DNA of 64,000 bases from Leucobacter komagatae (GCF_000834055.1 NZ_JXSQ01000001.1:1-64000); one strand, 5' to 3'. Positions 17,105 to 27,149 are shown, counted from the first letter of the stretch. The notes: generated by a model from the sequence alone, not told the origin. Translations and numbers: made by a program.

Positions 17105-18150
17105 GCCAACTATTGCATCCGCTCGACGAGCTCTATCGCCGCGCTGAATCCGCGATGGATCCGGCGGCGTGGGCCTACCTGAACGGTGGTGCGGTGGATG
17201 AGCTCGCGGTGCGCCGAAACCCGGATCGCTTTGCGGAGATCCGTTTGCTTCCGCGGGTCGGTGTTGACGTGAGCGCACTGCGCACGAGCCAGGACCTGCT
17301 GGGGATCGAGCTTCCGTATCCGATCATGCTCGCTCCTGCAGCGCTGCAGCGTCTATTCGCCGCCGATGGTGAGCTCGGGACAGTGCGCGGCGCGAAGGCC
17401 GCGGGCGCGACTGCCGTGATTAGCATGGAGTCGAGCGTTGCAACGCGCGAGCTTGCCGGTGAGGCTGGCCCGTTCTTCCAGCACATCTACGTGCAGAAGG
17501 ATCGCGAGCTGACGCTCGAACTCGTGCGGATGGCCGAGGAGGCCGGCGCACGCGGTATCGCGGTCACCCTTGACAACCCGGTCCCCGGAATCCGTTACCG
17601 CCAGGACGCAGGCATGCTTGGCCTACCCGAGGGTGTGAGGCGCGCAAACCTCGAGTCGGGCGGAGTTCCGCGTCTCACGGGAGGGTACCTCGACCCGTCG
17701 ATGACCTGGCGCGACCTGGAGTGGCTCGTCGCGCAGACGGAGCTGCCCATCATTGGCAAGGGGATCCTGCACCCCGAGGATGCGCGCTTCGCCGTTGAGG
17801 CCGGGCTCCAGGCGGTCTACGTCTCGAACCACGGCGGCCGCAATCTCGACACGGTCGCGCACCCCATCGACTGCGTTCGGGCGGTCTCGGAGGTTGTCGC
17901 TGGCAGGGTGCCCGTGCTGCTCGACGGGGGAATCCGCCGCGGCACCGACGTGCTCAAGGCACTCGCGCTCGGTGCCGACGCCGTGCTCATCGGGCGGCCC
18001 TACGTCTGGGGTCTGGCAGCGGCCGGGGCCGCGGGCGTAAAGAGCGTCGTCGAGACCATCCGTGACGAGTTCCTGGCAGCCATGGCAATGTGCGGCCTTG
18101 CGAGTCTCGCCGACATCACCCCAGCGGTCATCTTTGGAGAAGAGGGATAG
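17101..18150 (+). CDS. FMN-dependent alpha-hydroxy-acid oxidase/dehydrogenase
   Basis: 349 residues, one FMN-binding TIM barrel. It matches the lactate/glycolate oxidase family: substrate-side AWAYLNGGAVDE (Tyr26), PIMLAPAALQRLF, FFQHIYVQKDRE, the catalytic-base motif SNHGGRNLD with His244, and LLDGGIRRGTDVLKALALGADAVLIGRP for phosphate binding. The reaction is oxidation of a 2-hydroxy acid to a 2-keto acid. The GTG start at 17101 overlaps the lyase stop, indicating coupling. Which acid it uses cannot be told; the first barrel motif deviates from the common YYxSGA form. Confidence 0.88.
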   Translation: MSQLLHPLDELYRRAESAMDPAAWAYLNGGAVDELAVRRNPDRFAEIRLLPRVGVDVSALRTSQDLLGIELPYPIMLAPAALQRLFAADGELGTVRGAKAAGATAVISMESSVATRELAGEAGPFFQHIYVQKDRELTLELVRMAEEAGARGIAVTLDNPVPGIRYRQDAGMLGLPEGVRRANLESGGVPRLTGGYLDPSMTWRDLEWLVAQTELPIIGKGILHPEDARFAVEAGLQAVYVSNHGGRNLDTVAHPIDCVRAVSEVVAGRVPVLLDGGIRRGTDVLKALALGADAVLIGRPYVWGLAAAGAAGVKSVVETIRDEFLAAMAMCGLASLADITPAVIFGEEG

Positions 18151-18152
18151 AT

Positions 18153-18539
18153 ATGGAACGTATCGAAATCAACACGACTGCAGCACCTGCTGTTGGGCCG
18201 CAGTTCGCCCTCAGTCAGGGAGTGCGCATCGGCAACATGCTGCAGACCTCGGGCCAGGTCGCGCAGGATCCCCAGACAGGCCAACTCGTCGCTGGCGGCT
18301 TTGCCGAGCAGATGCAGCAGACGCTTCGCAACGTCGTTGCCGTTCTAGAAGCAGGGGGCGCGACGCTCAACGATGTGCTCATGATGCGGGTCTATGTGAC
18401 GGACACTGCTCATCTCCCCGAGATGAACCGGGTCTACAGCGCGTTTGTCGGCGACGTGAAACCGCCACGAACCACGATTTGCGTTGGCCTCCCCGGGGAC
18501 TTCCTGGTGGAGATCGAAGCCCTCGCAGTACTGAAGTAA
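18153..18539 (+). CDS. RidA family enamine/imine deaminase
   Basis: 128 residues, the standard size. Conserved arginine in KPPRTTICVG (Arg106) and the C-terminal glutamate in VEIEALAV (Glu122) are in place, along with GNMLQTSGQVAQDP near the N-terminus. RidA proteins hydrolyse reactive enamines and imines that PLP or flavin enzymes release. It starts three bases after the oxidase stop. Its presence implies that a pathway intermediate is an imine or enamine, or that the operon includes an amino-acid oxidation or deamination step. Confidence 0.9.
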   Translation: MERIEINTTAAPAVGPQFALSQGVRIGNMLQTSGQVAQDPQTGQLVAGGFAEQMQQTLRNVVAVLEAGGATLNDVLMMRVYVTDTAHLPEMNRVYSAFVGDVKPPRTTICVGLPGDFLVEIEALAVLK

Positions 18540-18558
18540 CAGCTACGAAAGGAACAAC

Positions 18559-19341
18559 ATGAAGAACATTCGGGCTGCAGCAGGCATCGTCGCCTCCGCT
18601 GCTCTTGTCCTCGGCCTTGCCGGTTGCACCGGCGGTGGCACCGCGGACAGCTCCTCGGGATCCCCAGAGACTCTCAAAATGGGAGTGATCAACAATTTTC
18701 CGCCATTCGAGTACATGGACGGAGATGAACTCGTAGGGTTCGACATCGAGATCGTTGAAGCGATTCTTGCCGAGGAAGGCCTCGTTGGAGAATGGCAAGT
18801 GATGGGATTTGATGGCCTCATCCCTGCCCTACAGTCAAATCAGATTGACCTGGCCGTCTCGGATATATCGGTGAATGAGGAGCGGAAGTCCGTTGTAGAT
18901 TTCAGCGATGCTTACTACGAAGACGGCCAGTCACTCGCAGTCGCTGCAGACAGCGACATCAAGACGCTCGCAGATTTGAAGGGCAAGACCATCGTTTCGA
19001 CCCAGGGGACGAATGGCAACGTTCAGGCCCAGAAAGTCGCAGACGAGTACGGCGCAACCGTACAAACTCTCACTGCGAGCGACGCGCTGTTTCTCGCAGT
19101 GACGTCTGGTCAAGCTGATGCCCTGGTCATCGATACATCAAGTATCCAGTATCGGATGGCAACGGACACCAACGAGCAGACTGTCCGGATGCTCGAGGAA
19201 GGGCTCGAGTCCGCGCCGACCGCAATCGCGGTGCCCAAGGGCAACGAGGAACTCGTCGCCACTCTGAACCAGGGCCTGAAGAAGATCCGTGATAACGGAA
19301 AATACGACGAGATCTTCTCTAAGTACCTGAGCGCTGAGTAA
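18559..19341 (+). CDS. Amino-acid ABC transporter, substrate-binding lipoprotein
   Basis: 260 residues. Signal peptide with lipobox LAGC (Cys23), so it is tethered to the outer face of the membrane. The fold is the family-3 binding protein: NNFPPFEYMDGDELVGFDIEIVEAI, GFDGLIPALQSNQIDLAVSDISV, then DLKGKTIVSTQGTNG. Ligand is probably a polar or small amino acid or derivative. ATG 18559 follows AAAGGAAC. Cotranscribed with RidA upstream and, past a hairpin, the permease. Confidence 0.92.
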   Translation: MKNIRAAAGIVASAALVLGLAGCTGGGTADSSSGSPETLKMGVINNFPPFEYMDGDELVGFDIEIVEAILAEEGLVGEWQVMGFDGLIPALQSNQIDLAVSDISVNEERKSVVDFSDAYYEDGQSLAVAADSDIKTLADLKGKTIVSTQGTNGNVQAQKVADEYGATVQTLTASDALFLAVTSGQADALVIDTSSIQYRMATDTNEQTVRMLEEGLESAPTAIAVPKGNEELVATLNQGLKKIRDNGKYDEIFSKYLSAE

Positions 19342-19359
19342 TTAGCCGCTCTACTCCCG

Positions 19360-19389
19360 GTGTGGCGCAGTTCTAGGACTGCGCCACAC
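19360..19389 (+). terminator. Intercistronic hairpin between binding protein and permease
   Basis: The perfect 12-bp arms GTGTGGCGCAGT (19360-19371) and ACTGCGCCACAC (19378-19389) have a 6-base loop and no T-run. Its place suggests partial termination or 3'-end protection, so that more binding protein than permease is made. Confidence 0.6.
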
Positions 19390-19412
19390 ACTTACTCAAC
19401 GAAGAGGAAATT

Positions 19413-20072
19413 ATGGCCGACGTCTTCAATGTGATGATCGATGCCTTGCCGACGCTGCTCAAAGGTCTAGGTCTAACTGTCTATCTTGCGGTGGTATCAC
19501 TCATCTTGGCAACGATCATCGGACTCATTAGCGGGCTGATGACACTGTCAAAAAAGATCTGGATTTACGGGCCTGCGCGGTTGTACGTCAACGTCATTCG
19601 TGGCACACCGCTGCTCGTGCAGATCCTGTTCATCTACTTTGGTCTCCCCGGCGCTACGAGCATCAAACTCACCCCGCTGACCGCGGGAATCATCGCGATC
19701 AGTTTTCATATCGGTGCGTATGTCTCGGAGGTCTTTCGGGCAGGTATCGAATCAGTAGATAAGGGTCAGGCTGAGGCCGGGCGCTCGCTCGGATTGACGC
19801 ACGGCCAGACCATGCGGCGGATCATTATTCCTCAGGCAAGCCGACGTATGATTCCTCCCATGATGAATCAGTTCATCATGGGTGTGAAAGACACCTCCCT
19901 GCTCGCCGTCATCGGCGTCGCAGAACTCACCCAGCGGGGCCAGAGCATCTATGCGGTGAACTATAGAGCTTTCGAGATTCTTGCGCTCGTTGGTCTGATC
20001 TATCTGATCCTGACTTACAGCCTCTACAGAGTGTCCCGCATTGTCGAGAAAAGGTTCGTGGTAGTCCAATGA
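19413..20072 (+). CDS. Amino-acid ABC transporter permease
   Basis: 219 residues, His/Glu/Gln/Arg-type permease with about five spans and the cytoplasmic coupling loop [28 protein letters not shown] 19413 follows GAAGAGGAAAT. It overlaps the ATPase gene by four bases (ATGA). Confidence 0.93.
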   Translation: MADVFNVMIDALPTLLKGLGLTVYLAVVSLILATIIGLISGLMTLSKKIWIYGPARLYVNVIRGTPLLVQILFIYFGLPGATSIKLTPLTAGIIAISFHIGAYVSEVFRAGIESVDKGQAEAGRSLGLTHGQTMRRIIIPQASRRMIPPMMNQFIMGVKDTSLLAVIGVAELTQRGQSIYAVNYRAFEILALVGLIYLILTYSLYRVSRIVEKRFVVVQ

Positions 20073-20803
20073 ACGCAATGATTCAAGTCCGAAGTCTCCG
20101 CAAGTCGTTTGGTGATAACGAGGTTGTCCGCGGCGTTGACCTCGACGTCGATCGCTCCAAAGTGAAGTGCATTATCGGCCCGTCGGGCTCCGGCAAGAGC
20201 ACGGTGTTGCGCTGTCTGAACTTGCTTGAGCAGCCGACGAGCGGCTCGATCACGGTCGAGGGTGAGGCCATCCTCGCGAAGGGCGTTAACGTCGACAGGG
20301 TGCGACAGAAGATGGGCATGGTGTTCCAGCGCTTCAACCTCTTCCCGCATCTGTCGGTCGCGGAAAACATCATGCTGGCCCCGACAATGGTCGGTGGCTT
20401 GTCGAAAGGTGATGCCCGCGATCGCGCGCACGAACTCCTCACGCGTGTTGGCCTCGCGGAGAAACTCGACGCGGCTCCAGGCAGCCTCTCCGGCGGACAG
20501 CAGCAGCGCGTCGCCATCGCCCGCGCTCTTGCCATGCGCCCGCACGTCATGCTGTTTGACGAGCCAACGAGCGCGCTGGATCCGGAAATGGTGAGCGAAG
20601 TGCTCGATGTGATGGCCGGACTCGTCGCCGAGGGCATGACGATGGTTGTCGTGACTCATGAGATGGGATTTGCTCGTGAGGTCGCCGACGAGGTCATCTT
20701 CTTCGACCGGGGACGGATTATCGAGGCGGCGCAGCCAGACCAGTTGTTTGATAGCCCGCGCGAAGAACGCACGAGAACTTTTCTCTCGAAGGTGCTCCAC
20801 TAG
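20069..20803 (+). CDS. Amino-acid ABC transporter ATPase
   Basis: 244 residues. Walker [10 protein letters not shown] (37-45), signature LSGGQQQR (from residue 140), Walker [12 protein letters not shown] (Asp164, Glu165), switch histidine in [10 protein letters not shown]. It powers the permease encoded just upstream and ends the LysR-to-transporter gene set; the next gene is convergent after 53 bases. Confidence 0.95.
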   Translation: MNAMIQVRSLRKSFGDNEVVRGVDLDVDRSKVKCIIGPSGSGKSTVLRCLNLLEQPTSGSITVEGEAILAKGVNVDRVRQKMGMVFQRFNLFPHLSVAENIMLAPTMVGGLSKGDARDRAHELLTRVGLAEKLDAAPGSLSGGQQQRVAIARALAMRPHVMLFDEPTSALDPEMVSEVLDVMAGLVAEGMTMVVVTHEMGFAREVADEVIFFDRGRIIEAAQPDQLFDSPREERTRTFLSKVLH

Positions 20804-20856
20804 CTGCATGCCGTAGCGTGGCCGCCGCAGCTCGGGCTTGTGGTGCGTGTCGTCGG

Positions 20857-23103
20857 TTACAGAGTGTCGGCGGAGGCATTGCGTAGCCGAGCAGCGGCCC
20901 CGTGCGCGCGCCGTGCGTGGGCGAGCGCTGTTACTCCCGCGAGGAGCAGTACCGTCGCGAGCGCGGCGAGCGCGATCCATGCTGGCCCGCCCCCTGTGCG
21001 CTCGATATCGTCGCCCTGGCGAAGATGCTCGTCTGGCAGCGGGCCGGGTGGGGTGGTGACCTCTGGCAGTGGTCCCACTGGGGGCGTCACCTCGGGCAGC
21101 GAGGGAAGGTCCGCGGAACCGTCCGACGCGAGGTGATTGCCGTCGCCGGGGTAGCTGGCGGTGGCGGCTGCGCCGATGGCCTCCAGGGGGTCCGCCGCAT
21201 CGAGAATCACAGAGAACTCCCCGTCGATGAGCGGGGCGGCCTGATCGCCCCATTGCTCCCCGAACGTAACGGCGCCGGTCGGTTCAGTGCCGAACTGCGC
21301 GCTGACTGTTCCGGTGACCCGCCACCCCGATCGATCCGCCACAGCGTCGATTGAGGTGATCTCAGTGGTGGTGCTTGCCGGGTGCACCGTGAGCACCGCG
21401 TCCGCAGTGACGTGCGCGTTCCCTGTGCGCTGCCCGTTCTGTTCGAGGAGCGGGAGATGAGCGCTCAGCGGCACACCCTCCTGTGCCACCGGGAACGCAG
21501 CTGCTGCAGTGGGAAGGGTAGCAACGCCCGACACGATGGGCGCACCTCCGAGCGCGGTACCGTTGGCGAAGAATTCGATAGTGTCTGAGTAGCGGTTCGC
21601 TGTGTCACCGCTCACGGTTGCAGTGAGAGTGCCAGTTTCCCCATAAATGTGGGATGCGTCGTCAAGGGTGAGCGGAGGCGCAACGACGGCGGGTAGGAGC
21701 GGTGCGAAAAGGTAGCTGTCACCCTCCCAATCAATGCTGAGCGCGCGTCCGCCGCTCAGCGAGATCCCTGAGCCGTACGGCAGCGTTCCGAAGGAGGAGC
21801 CTGCGTAGTTGTCTGGGATGAGCGATTGCACTGGAGCGAGCGCGTCGGCCTGCTGCGAGGGGTCGTCGGACAGCTGGGATGCGTCATAGACAAGCACTTC
21901 GCCTGTAGCGTCTGGGCCGAGCCTGTCTGCGTGTGCGAGGAGCGTGTTGCCCGAGACTGCGATCGAATGGCCGAAGCTGATAACTCCGTTGGGCGGTACG
22001 AGCTTCGGGCCAACCTGGGCGAGCTCTTCATTGAAGCGGTAGACGGCACCCTGAGAGGCTCGACCCTCATTGACATCGGCGTTTGTGCAGGCTGCCCCCT
22101 CGTCGTGGCGGGATTCGAGCGGTGAGCCAACATAGATGACCCCATGCTGTATCGCGACGCCCATGCCGAACGCTCCACCGCCGCCGTTCGGCGCGAGCGG
22201 GGCGCACTCATTTGGGCCGTTCGGGGGCTGAGAGGTGAAGAGCGGCTCTTCAGGCCGGTCCAGATCCCAGAGCGCAATGCCACCGATCCGCTCGGGGGAG
22301 TTCTGCGGGGATCTCACCTGTACAGCGCCGGCCACGACCGTGTTTCCCTCTACGGCGACTGTTTGGCCGAGAATGCCGTCTTTGATGGCACCTCCGATGC
22401 TTGGCAGGAGCGCAATCCAGGTACCGCTCGTGAGGTCGAGCTGCCACACCATACCCGCATTGGAGATACCGTCGACGTTGGCATTTGCGACTCCGAGCAC
22501 GAGGGAAGTCTCCGACACCGCGATGTTCTCTGCGAAGGATCGTTTATACCCGTTGAGGGTTGCGTTCACCCGCTCAGGGGGTGGAGGGGCATCGTAGATG
22601 CGTGGGAGCTCCGACCAGTCACCTGTGCCTCGCGGAAAGCCGTACACTCGCTGTTCGCCTGGGGAAGCGACGTATATGGTCTGCTCATCTGGAGCAACGG
22701 CGACGGCCCGCCCGAAGCCTGCCGTCAGCGCACTCGGTTCTGGCGGAGTCAATTCGAACTCTTCCCACGCAGCGTCGCTGCCTCCGATGGAGACCGCTGC
22801 GATCACCGACTGGCGCTCAGCGGAACGTTCCGAAGCGTAGGCGACCGTGTCACCGACGATGTCTGAGGCCCGCGCCACGGTAGCCCCGGTGTTTGGCTTC
22901 GGGGAGAACACATACTGTTCAGTGAAAGCCGGAATGTCTCCGCCCTCTGCGAGTGCCGCCTGTGGCGAACCCGTGAGCCCAAGTGCTACGGCGCCGATCA
23001 TGGCGAGCCAGATACGCGCAGCGGAACGGGGCGCGGTGCCGGAGCGTGTGCGAGGTTTGCGTGCGGTGTTGTGTGGGGTGCTGGAGTCGCGCAAGGGCAG
23101 CAC
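20857..23103 (-). CDS. Large secreted surface protein with propeller-like and Ig-like regions
   Basis: 748 residues. A signal peptide of about 52 residues (basic start, hydrophobic LAMIGAVALGLTG, cleavage near ALAEG). Residues about 60-480 contain recurring units such as VAVAPDEQTIYVASPGEQRVYGF, IAVSETSLVLGVANAN and IAVSGNTLLAHAD, consistent with an FG-GAP-like beta-propeller. About 480-680 look like two bacterial Ig-like domains (GTLTATVSGD; GTVSAQFGTEPTGAVTFG). A Pro-rich stretch, one hydrophobic span and a basic Ala/Arg tail follow; ERTGGG before the span is not a good sortase motif, so it may simply be membrane-anchored. GTG 23103 has GAGGAG upstream. Role unknown, probably adhesion or display. 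Confidence 0.7.
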   Translation of the reverse strand: MLPLRDSSTPHNTARKPRTRSGTAPRSAARIWLAMIGAVALGLTGSPQAALAEGGDIPAFTEQYVFSPKPNTGATVARASDIVGDTVAYASERSAERQSVIAAVSIGGSDAAWEEFELTPPEPSALTAGFGRAVAVAPDEQTIYVASPGEQRVYGFPRGTGDWSELPRIYDAPPPPERVNATLNGYKRSFAENIAVSETSLVLGVANANVDGISNAGMVWQLDLTSGTWIALLPSIGGAIKDGILGQTVAVEGNTVVAGAVQVRSPQNSPERIGGIALWDLDRPEEPLFTSQPPNGPNECAPLAPNGGGGAFGMGVAIQHGVIYVGSPLESRHDEGAACTNADVNEGRASQGAVYRFNEELAQVGPKLVPPNGVISFGHSIAVSGNTLLAHADRLGPDATGEVLVYDASQLSDDPSQQADALAPVQSLIPDNYAGSSFGTLPYGSGISLSGGRALSIDWEGDSYLFAPLLPAVVAPPLTLDDASHIYGETGTLTATVSGDTANRYSDTIEFFANGTALGGAPIVSGVATLPTAAAAFPVAQEGVPLSAHLPLLEQNGQRTGNAHVTADAVLTVHPASTTTEITSIDAVADRSGWRVTGTVSAQFGTEPTGAVTFGEQWGDQAAPLIDGEFSVILDAADPLEAIGAAATASYPGDGNHLASDGSADLPSLPEVTPPVGPLPEVTTPPGPLPDEHLRQGDDIERTGGGPAWIALAALATVLLLAGVTALAHARRAHGAAARLRNASADTL

Positions 23104-23305
23104 TGTGGCTCCTCTGATCAGCGGAATGGATGACGGACCATCGCGAGCCTAGCCGCGCACTGCAGGAGGCAGGTCGGCAGCCACTACTCAAGTGTTGGGC
23201 ATTTAGCCCTCAAATTCGCTTCCAGCGACAGGGGTCGAGCACCGTACAGCGCAACAGCTTCGTCGCCGCCGCCTAGCGCGCTCGTTCGCGCGCCCTACTT
23301 TGGCC

Positions 23306-25939
23306 TCAGTTCGTGCCGCGCTGGGCTCGCTTGGTTCGCGCGGTTGCCTCCGCCGTCCACGGGTCTTCCGGCCAGGGATGCTTCGGGTACCGGCCCCGCA
23401 TTTCACGCCTGACGTCCTGGTACGGGCCGTTCCAAAACGACGCGAGATCATCGGTAACGGCGAGTGGTTTGCGTGCGGGGGAGAGCAAGTGGAACAGGAT
23501 ACGCGTCCGGCCGTCCGCGACGCGGGGTGTATCTGACAGCCCAAACAGTTCCTGAAGTTTTACGGCGACGACAGGGCGCCCGCCCGGGGTCACGGCCGCG
23601 GAGTAGTCGATGTGTGCGCTCGACCCCGAAGGCACGGCGAGGCGTTCGGGCGCAAGCGTATCGAGTGCGCTGGCAGCTGGCCAGGGCAGGAGACGTCGCA
23701 GCGCCGGCGCGAGGCTGATGTCGCGGAGCGAAGCGTTGGGGCGCAACCGCTCGAGATCGGGGCCGAGCCAGTCGTCGATGCTCGCGAGCAGCGCATCGTC
23801 GTCGACGGCTGGCCACGGCTCGCCGAGCTCATGATGGAGCAGCGCGAGGCGCGATCGTAAGGACACTGCAGCCTCGCTCCAATCAAGCGCTGCGATCCCG
23901 TTCTCTCGCACGTGGGCGGCGAATGCGGGGCCCGCGTCTCCGGGGAGCGCGGCGGTCGGGCGTGAAGAGAGCAGGATCTCGCCGAAGTGATCCTCCTCGC
24001 GCACCTGCACGCGGGCCTCCACGATGCGCGCTGACCGCGTGCTCTTGCGCAGCGGGGACCCAACGTGGAAGGCCTCCTCCTTGGTGAGCGCGCCGGCCAG
24101 CCGGATGACGGCCCCAGTGCCGTCCGCGGCCCTGCCTTCCGCACGCTGCACCTCACGGACCGCGATCCAGTCGGTTCCGAGCAACGGGCTCCCCTCTGGA
24201 AGCGCCGCCCGCGTTCCGCTCGCGAGGAGGTAGCTTCGTGAGTGCGCTGCGGCTCGCTTCGCGATCCACTCGGGCCGAGTGAGCGCGATGATGCCAGCGT
24301 CTGAGAGTCCGGGCGACTGCCGCGAGCCAGCTGAGTCTTCGCGCGTTTTGCCTGCTGCTTGTTGCTCCCGCGCTTCGCTCGCGAGCCTCGCCAGGCGCTG
24401 CGTCTCACGCTTCCAGCGGCGCGCCCCAGGCGCTCTGCCCGTTCGCAGCTCGCGCAGCACGCCCGCGAGATCAGCGTCGTTGGCGCGAAAATCATCTGAG
24501 AGTGCGGCGATGACCTCGGCGACGCGTGTCACATCGGCGCCCGCCTGGGTGCCAGAGAGCAGCGCACGGGCCTCGCGCACCCCAACTGGCATGCGAGCGA
24601 CACTCGCACCAAGCGGGGTCAACGATCCGCCGCCGTCGACCAGGTCAAGCGTGAAGAGCGTGGCGACGGCTTGCGCCATCGCAGCCGCAGGGGGAGTGGT
24701 TGGGAGGCGCATCTCTGTGCCTCCCGGTGTGCCCCACGCGGCGAGCAGCAGCGCTGCGTCGGTGAGATCAGCTGAGAGGATCTCGGGGGTGACTGCCGCC
24801 GGCATCCGCGCGAAGTCGGTCTGGGAGAAGACCCTCACGGCCCGGCCGGCGCCCTCGCGGGCGGCGCGGCCCGCACGCTGATCGGCGCTTGCGCGCGAAG
24901 CGCTGACGGTGACGAGGCCGGTCATGTCCCGCCCGCGGTCGCGGCGGACTTCCCTGGACAGGCCAGCGTCGACGACGAGACGCACGCCGGGCACCGTGAG
25001 CGAGCTTTCGGCAAGCGACGTGCTCACGACGATCCGCGGTGGATCGGTCGGCCCCCGACCGGACACCGCCCTGTCTTGCTCGCGGGCAGAGAGCCGCCCG
25101 TGCAGGGGGAGTACTTCGAGGGTCTCGCCTACTGAGGCGGGGGCGACGTCGCGAATCAGCCGGACAACCGCGTCGACCTCACGTGCGCCCGGAAGGAAAA
25201 CGAGCGCATCGGAGCCTGCGGAGGCCTGTTCAGCGAGCGCAGTCGCAGCGACGTGGGAGAGGAAAGCGCGGGTAACGCCGCGCTCGTCAAGCCGCGCTGC
25301 CGCACTCGGCGCGTAGTCGACGGTGAGCGGATGCAGGGCCGAGGGTACTGCCACTATCGTGGCAGCGAGTAGCTCGGCCGTCGCTGCAGCGTCAAGCGTC
25401 GCAGACATCGCGACAACGATGAGCTCTGGCCGGAGCTCGCGCAGCTCGGCGAGCATGCCGAGCAGGAGGTCCCCATCGACTGAGCGCTCGTGTATCTCGT
25501 CGAGGATCACGGCGCCGACGCCGTCGAGGCCAGGATCAGTGAGTAGCCTGCGCAGCAGCACCCCGGGAGTGAGCGCCTCGATGACGGTCCCGCGGCCAAC
25601 GTTGCGCTCGCCGCGCACGGTGAATCCCACGGGCCCGCCAAGCTCGCTGCCGTCGAGCTGCGCGATGCGCCGCGCGGCCGCGCGCACTGCGACCCGGCGA
25701 GGCTGGCTGAGGAGCGTGAGCGCGGGGGTGGCTCCGCTGTTCGGAGCCCCGTCTCGTGCTGCGGCGATGTCAGCGAGGACGTTCGCGACGAGCGCCGGAA
25801 CATACGTGGTCTTGCCCGTTCCAGGCGGGGCGGTCACGATGACGGCTCCGCCGCGGATTGCCAGCTCGAGATCCTCGCGCGCGGCCGCGACGGGGAGGCC
25901 TGAGCCGATTGCGGCGAGGTCGAAGCTGTGCGGGATCAC
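23306..25939 (-). CDS. hrpB: ATP-dependent helicase HrpB
   Basis: 877 residues. DEAH-type helicase: Walker A APPGTGKTT (37-45), SQPRRVAVRAAARR motif Ia, DEIH box (147-150), SAT motif in AMSATLDAAAT, and the helicase C domain with STSLAESSLTVPGV and DQRAGRAAREGAG. The C-terminal HrpB domain includes LFGLSDTPRVADG and GPYQDVRREMRGRYPKHPWPEDP, which is typical of this family. Its precise role in bacteria is unresolved; RNA-related helicase activity is assumed. GTG 25939 is preceded by AGGATGAACG. No operon partners. Confidence 0.94.
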   Translation of the reverse strand: MIPHSFDLAAIGSGLPVAAAREDLELAIRGGAVIVTAPPGTGKTTYVPALVANVLADIAAARDGAPNSGATPALTLLSQPRRVAVRAAARRIAQLDGSELGGPVGFTVRGERNVGRGTVIEALTPGVLLRRLLTDPGLDGVGAVILDEIHERSVDGDLLLGMLAELRELRPELIVVAMSATLDAAATAELLAATIVAVPSALHPLTVDYAPSAAARLDERGVTRAFLSHVAATALAEQASAGSDALVFLPGAREVDAVVRLIRDVAPASVGETLEVLPLHGRLSAREQDRAVSGRGPTDPPRIVVSTSLAESSLTVPGVRLVVDAGLSREVRRDRGRDMTGLVTVSASRASADQRAGRAAREGAGRAVRVFSQTDFARMPAAVTPEILSADLTDAALLLAAWGTPGGTEMRLPTTPPAAAMAQAVATLFTLDLVDGGGSLTPLGASVARMPVGVREARALLSGTQAGADVTRVAEVIAALSDDFRANDADLAGVLRELRTGRAPGARRWKRETQRLARLASEAREQQAAGKTREDSAGSRQSPGLSDAGIIALTRPEWIAKRAAAHSRSYLLASGTRAALPEGSPLLGTDWIAVREVQRAEGRAADGTGAVIRLAGALTKEEAFHVGSPLRKSTRSARIVEARVQVREEDHFGEILLSSRPTAALPGDAGPAFAAHVRENGIAALDWSEAAVSLRSRLALLHHELGEPWPAVDDDALLASIDDWLGPDLERLRPNASLRDISLAPALRRLLPWPAASALDTLAPERLAVPSGSSAHIDYSAAVTPGGRPVVAVKLQELFGLSDTPRVADGRTRILFHLLSPARKPLAVTDDLASFWNGPYQDVRREMRGRYPKHPWPEDPWTAEATARTKRAQRGTN

Positions 25940-25977
25940 CCGTTCATCCTACGAGAGCGCGACTGCCGCAGAAACGA

Positions 25978-26011
25978 CTCTGGCCCCCGGGAATCATCCC
26001 GGGGGCCAGAG
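25978..26011 (-). terminator. Strong hairpin terminator
   Basis: The perfect 14-bp arms CTCTGGCCCCCGGG (25978-25991) and CCCGGGGGCCAGAG (25998-26011), followed on the minus strand by TCGTTTCTG. It ends the leftward membrane-protein gene and insulates hrpB. Confidence 0.75.
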
Positions 26012-26056
26012 GGCGCTGCGGCTGTCGCCACGGCTGGTGCCGTCGCGCGGACGCGA

Positions 26057-27004
26057 TTAGGCAGTCGCAGGCGCATCCTTGATTGCGATGGGGGCATCCT
26101 CAGGGTTCGCCCACTCAGGCGCAGGGAGCGTAACATCGTTCGCGCCGCCCTGGATCGCCTTGAGCGCTGACTCGATTTCGCTCGCGTTCTCTGGAACGTT
26201 CAAGCCGCACGCGCGGAGTTCGCTCGCGAACTTCAGCGTGAGGCGGGTCTTGCCGGCCTCGATGGCCTCGGCAGTGGTGCCCGTGACCTTGTCGCTGCCG
26301 GTCTGGATGTCGGAGACGTCCTCGCACACGTGGTAGACGCTACCGCCGGCGACCCAGACGACCTCGTCTGCGCCGAGGAGCTGGATGACGGTCGACTGGT
26401 CGGCGTTGTACTTCTCAACCGAGGCCGGGTTGTAGTCGATACTCAGCGCTGTTGCGGCGAGCGCAAGCACGATGCCGATTGCGCCGGCGATGCCCTTCTG
26501 CTTCCCGTCCATGTCCTTGTTCGTGAAGATCAGGATGATGAGCGGGAGGAACGCGATGATCGCGATGATCGCGCCGAGCTGGTTCTGTACAAAGAACCGT
26601 ACCTTGTCGGCCTGCTTGGCTGGATCGAGGCGGTTCGCCTTCTTCCACAGGAACGAGCCGGTGACCGCGAGGGCAGCGATGACGACGAGAGCGATGATGA
26701 GAGAGACGAACGCCCACTGCGGGAACGTTGCCGTTGCGCCCTGAGCTTCGATCAGGCCCGTTTCCTCGACGCGGACGAGCACGCCGTCTTCCCCAACGAA
26801 CTCGCGCTGACGCAGCAGCCAGAAGATCGAGACGGCCTCGAGGGCGATCGCGACAATCCAGAGGGCCATGGCGATCCAGCGCAGCTTCGTTGCCTGCGCC
26901 TTCGCGGTTTCGGTCGGTTTCCACCCCGCTGCGGGCGGAGCGTTTGTCGCGGCGTCGGAAGCGGAGGCTGAGGGAACAGCCTTGTTGTTACTGGATTCAA
27001 CCAC
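26057..27004 (-). CDS. Multi-span membrane protein, unknown function
   Basis: 315 residues. A soluble Ala/Pro-rich N-terminus, hydrophobic spans at about 43-65, 97-119, 141-161 and 171-189, then a C-terminal soluble domain (about 195-315) with two cysteines (YHVCEDV and LRACGLNV) that could form a disulfide if outside. No family is recognised. GTG 27004 has AAAGGAAT upstream. It stands alone with its own terminator. Confidence 0.65.
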   Translation of the reverse strand: MVESSNNKAVPSASASDAATNAPPAAGWKPTETAKAQATKLRWIAMALWIVAIALEAVSIFWLLRQREFVGEDGVLVRVEETGLIEAQGATATFPQWAFVSLIIALVVIAALAVTGSFLWKKANRLDPAKQADKVRFFVQNQLGAIIAIIAFLPLIILIFTNKDMDGKQKGIAGAIGIVLALAATALSIDYNPASVEKYNADQSTVIQLLGADEVVWVAGGSVYHVCEDVSDIQTGSDKVTGTTAEAIEAGKTRLTLKFASELRACGLNVPENASEIESALKAIQGGANDVTLPAPEWANPEDAPIAIKDAPATA

Positions 27005-27149
27005 GGTTCTGTATTCCTTTGTAGGGATTTCTATGAAGTCGCAATAAGTGTAGCTCGGGAAGGGGCCGCAGCGAAGGGGGTGAGGTTAATAAAGTCGGCA
27101 TACAGTTTGGGGCTTGCGTAGCTTTACCTGAGGTGTCACAATCATTTTG

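Noticed and set aside
20857-23103. Sortase anchoring of the 748-residue surface protein
   Set aside because: ERTGGG before the last span does not match LPxTG or LAxTG, so simple membrane anchoring is more likely.
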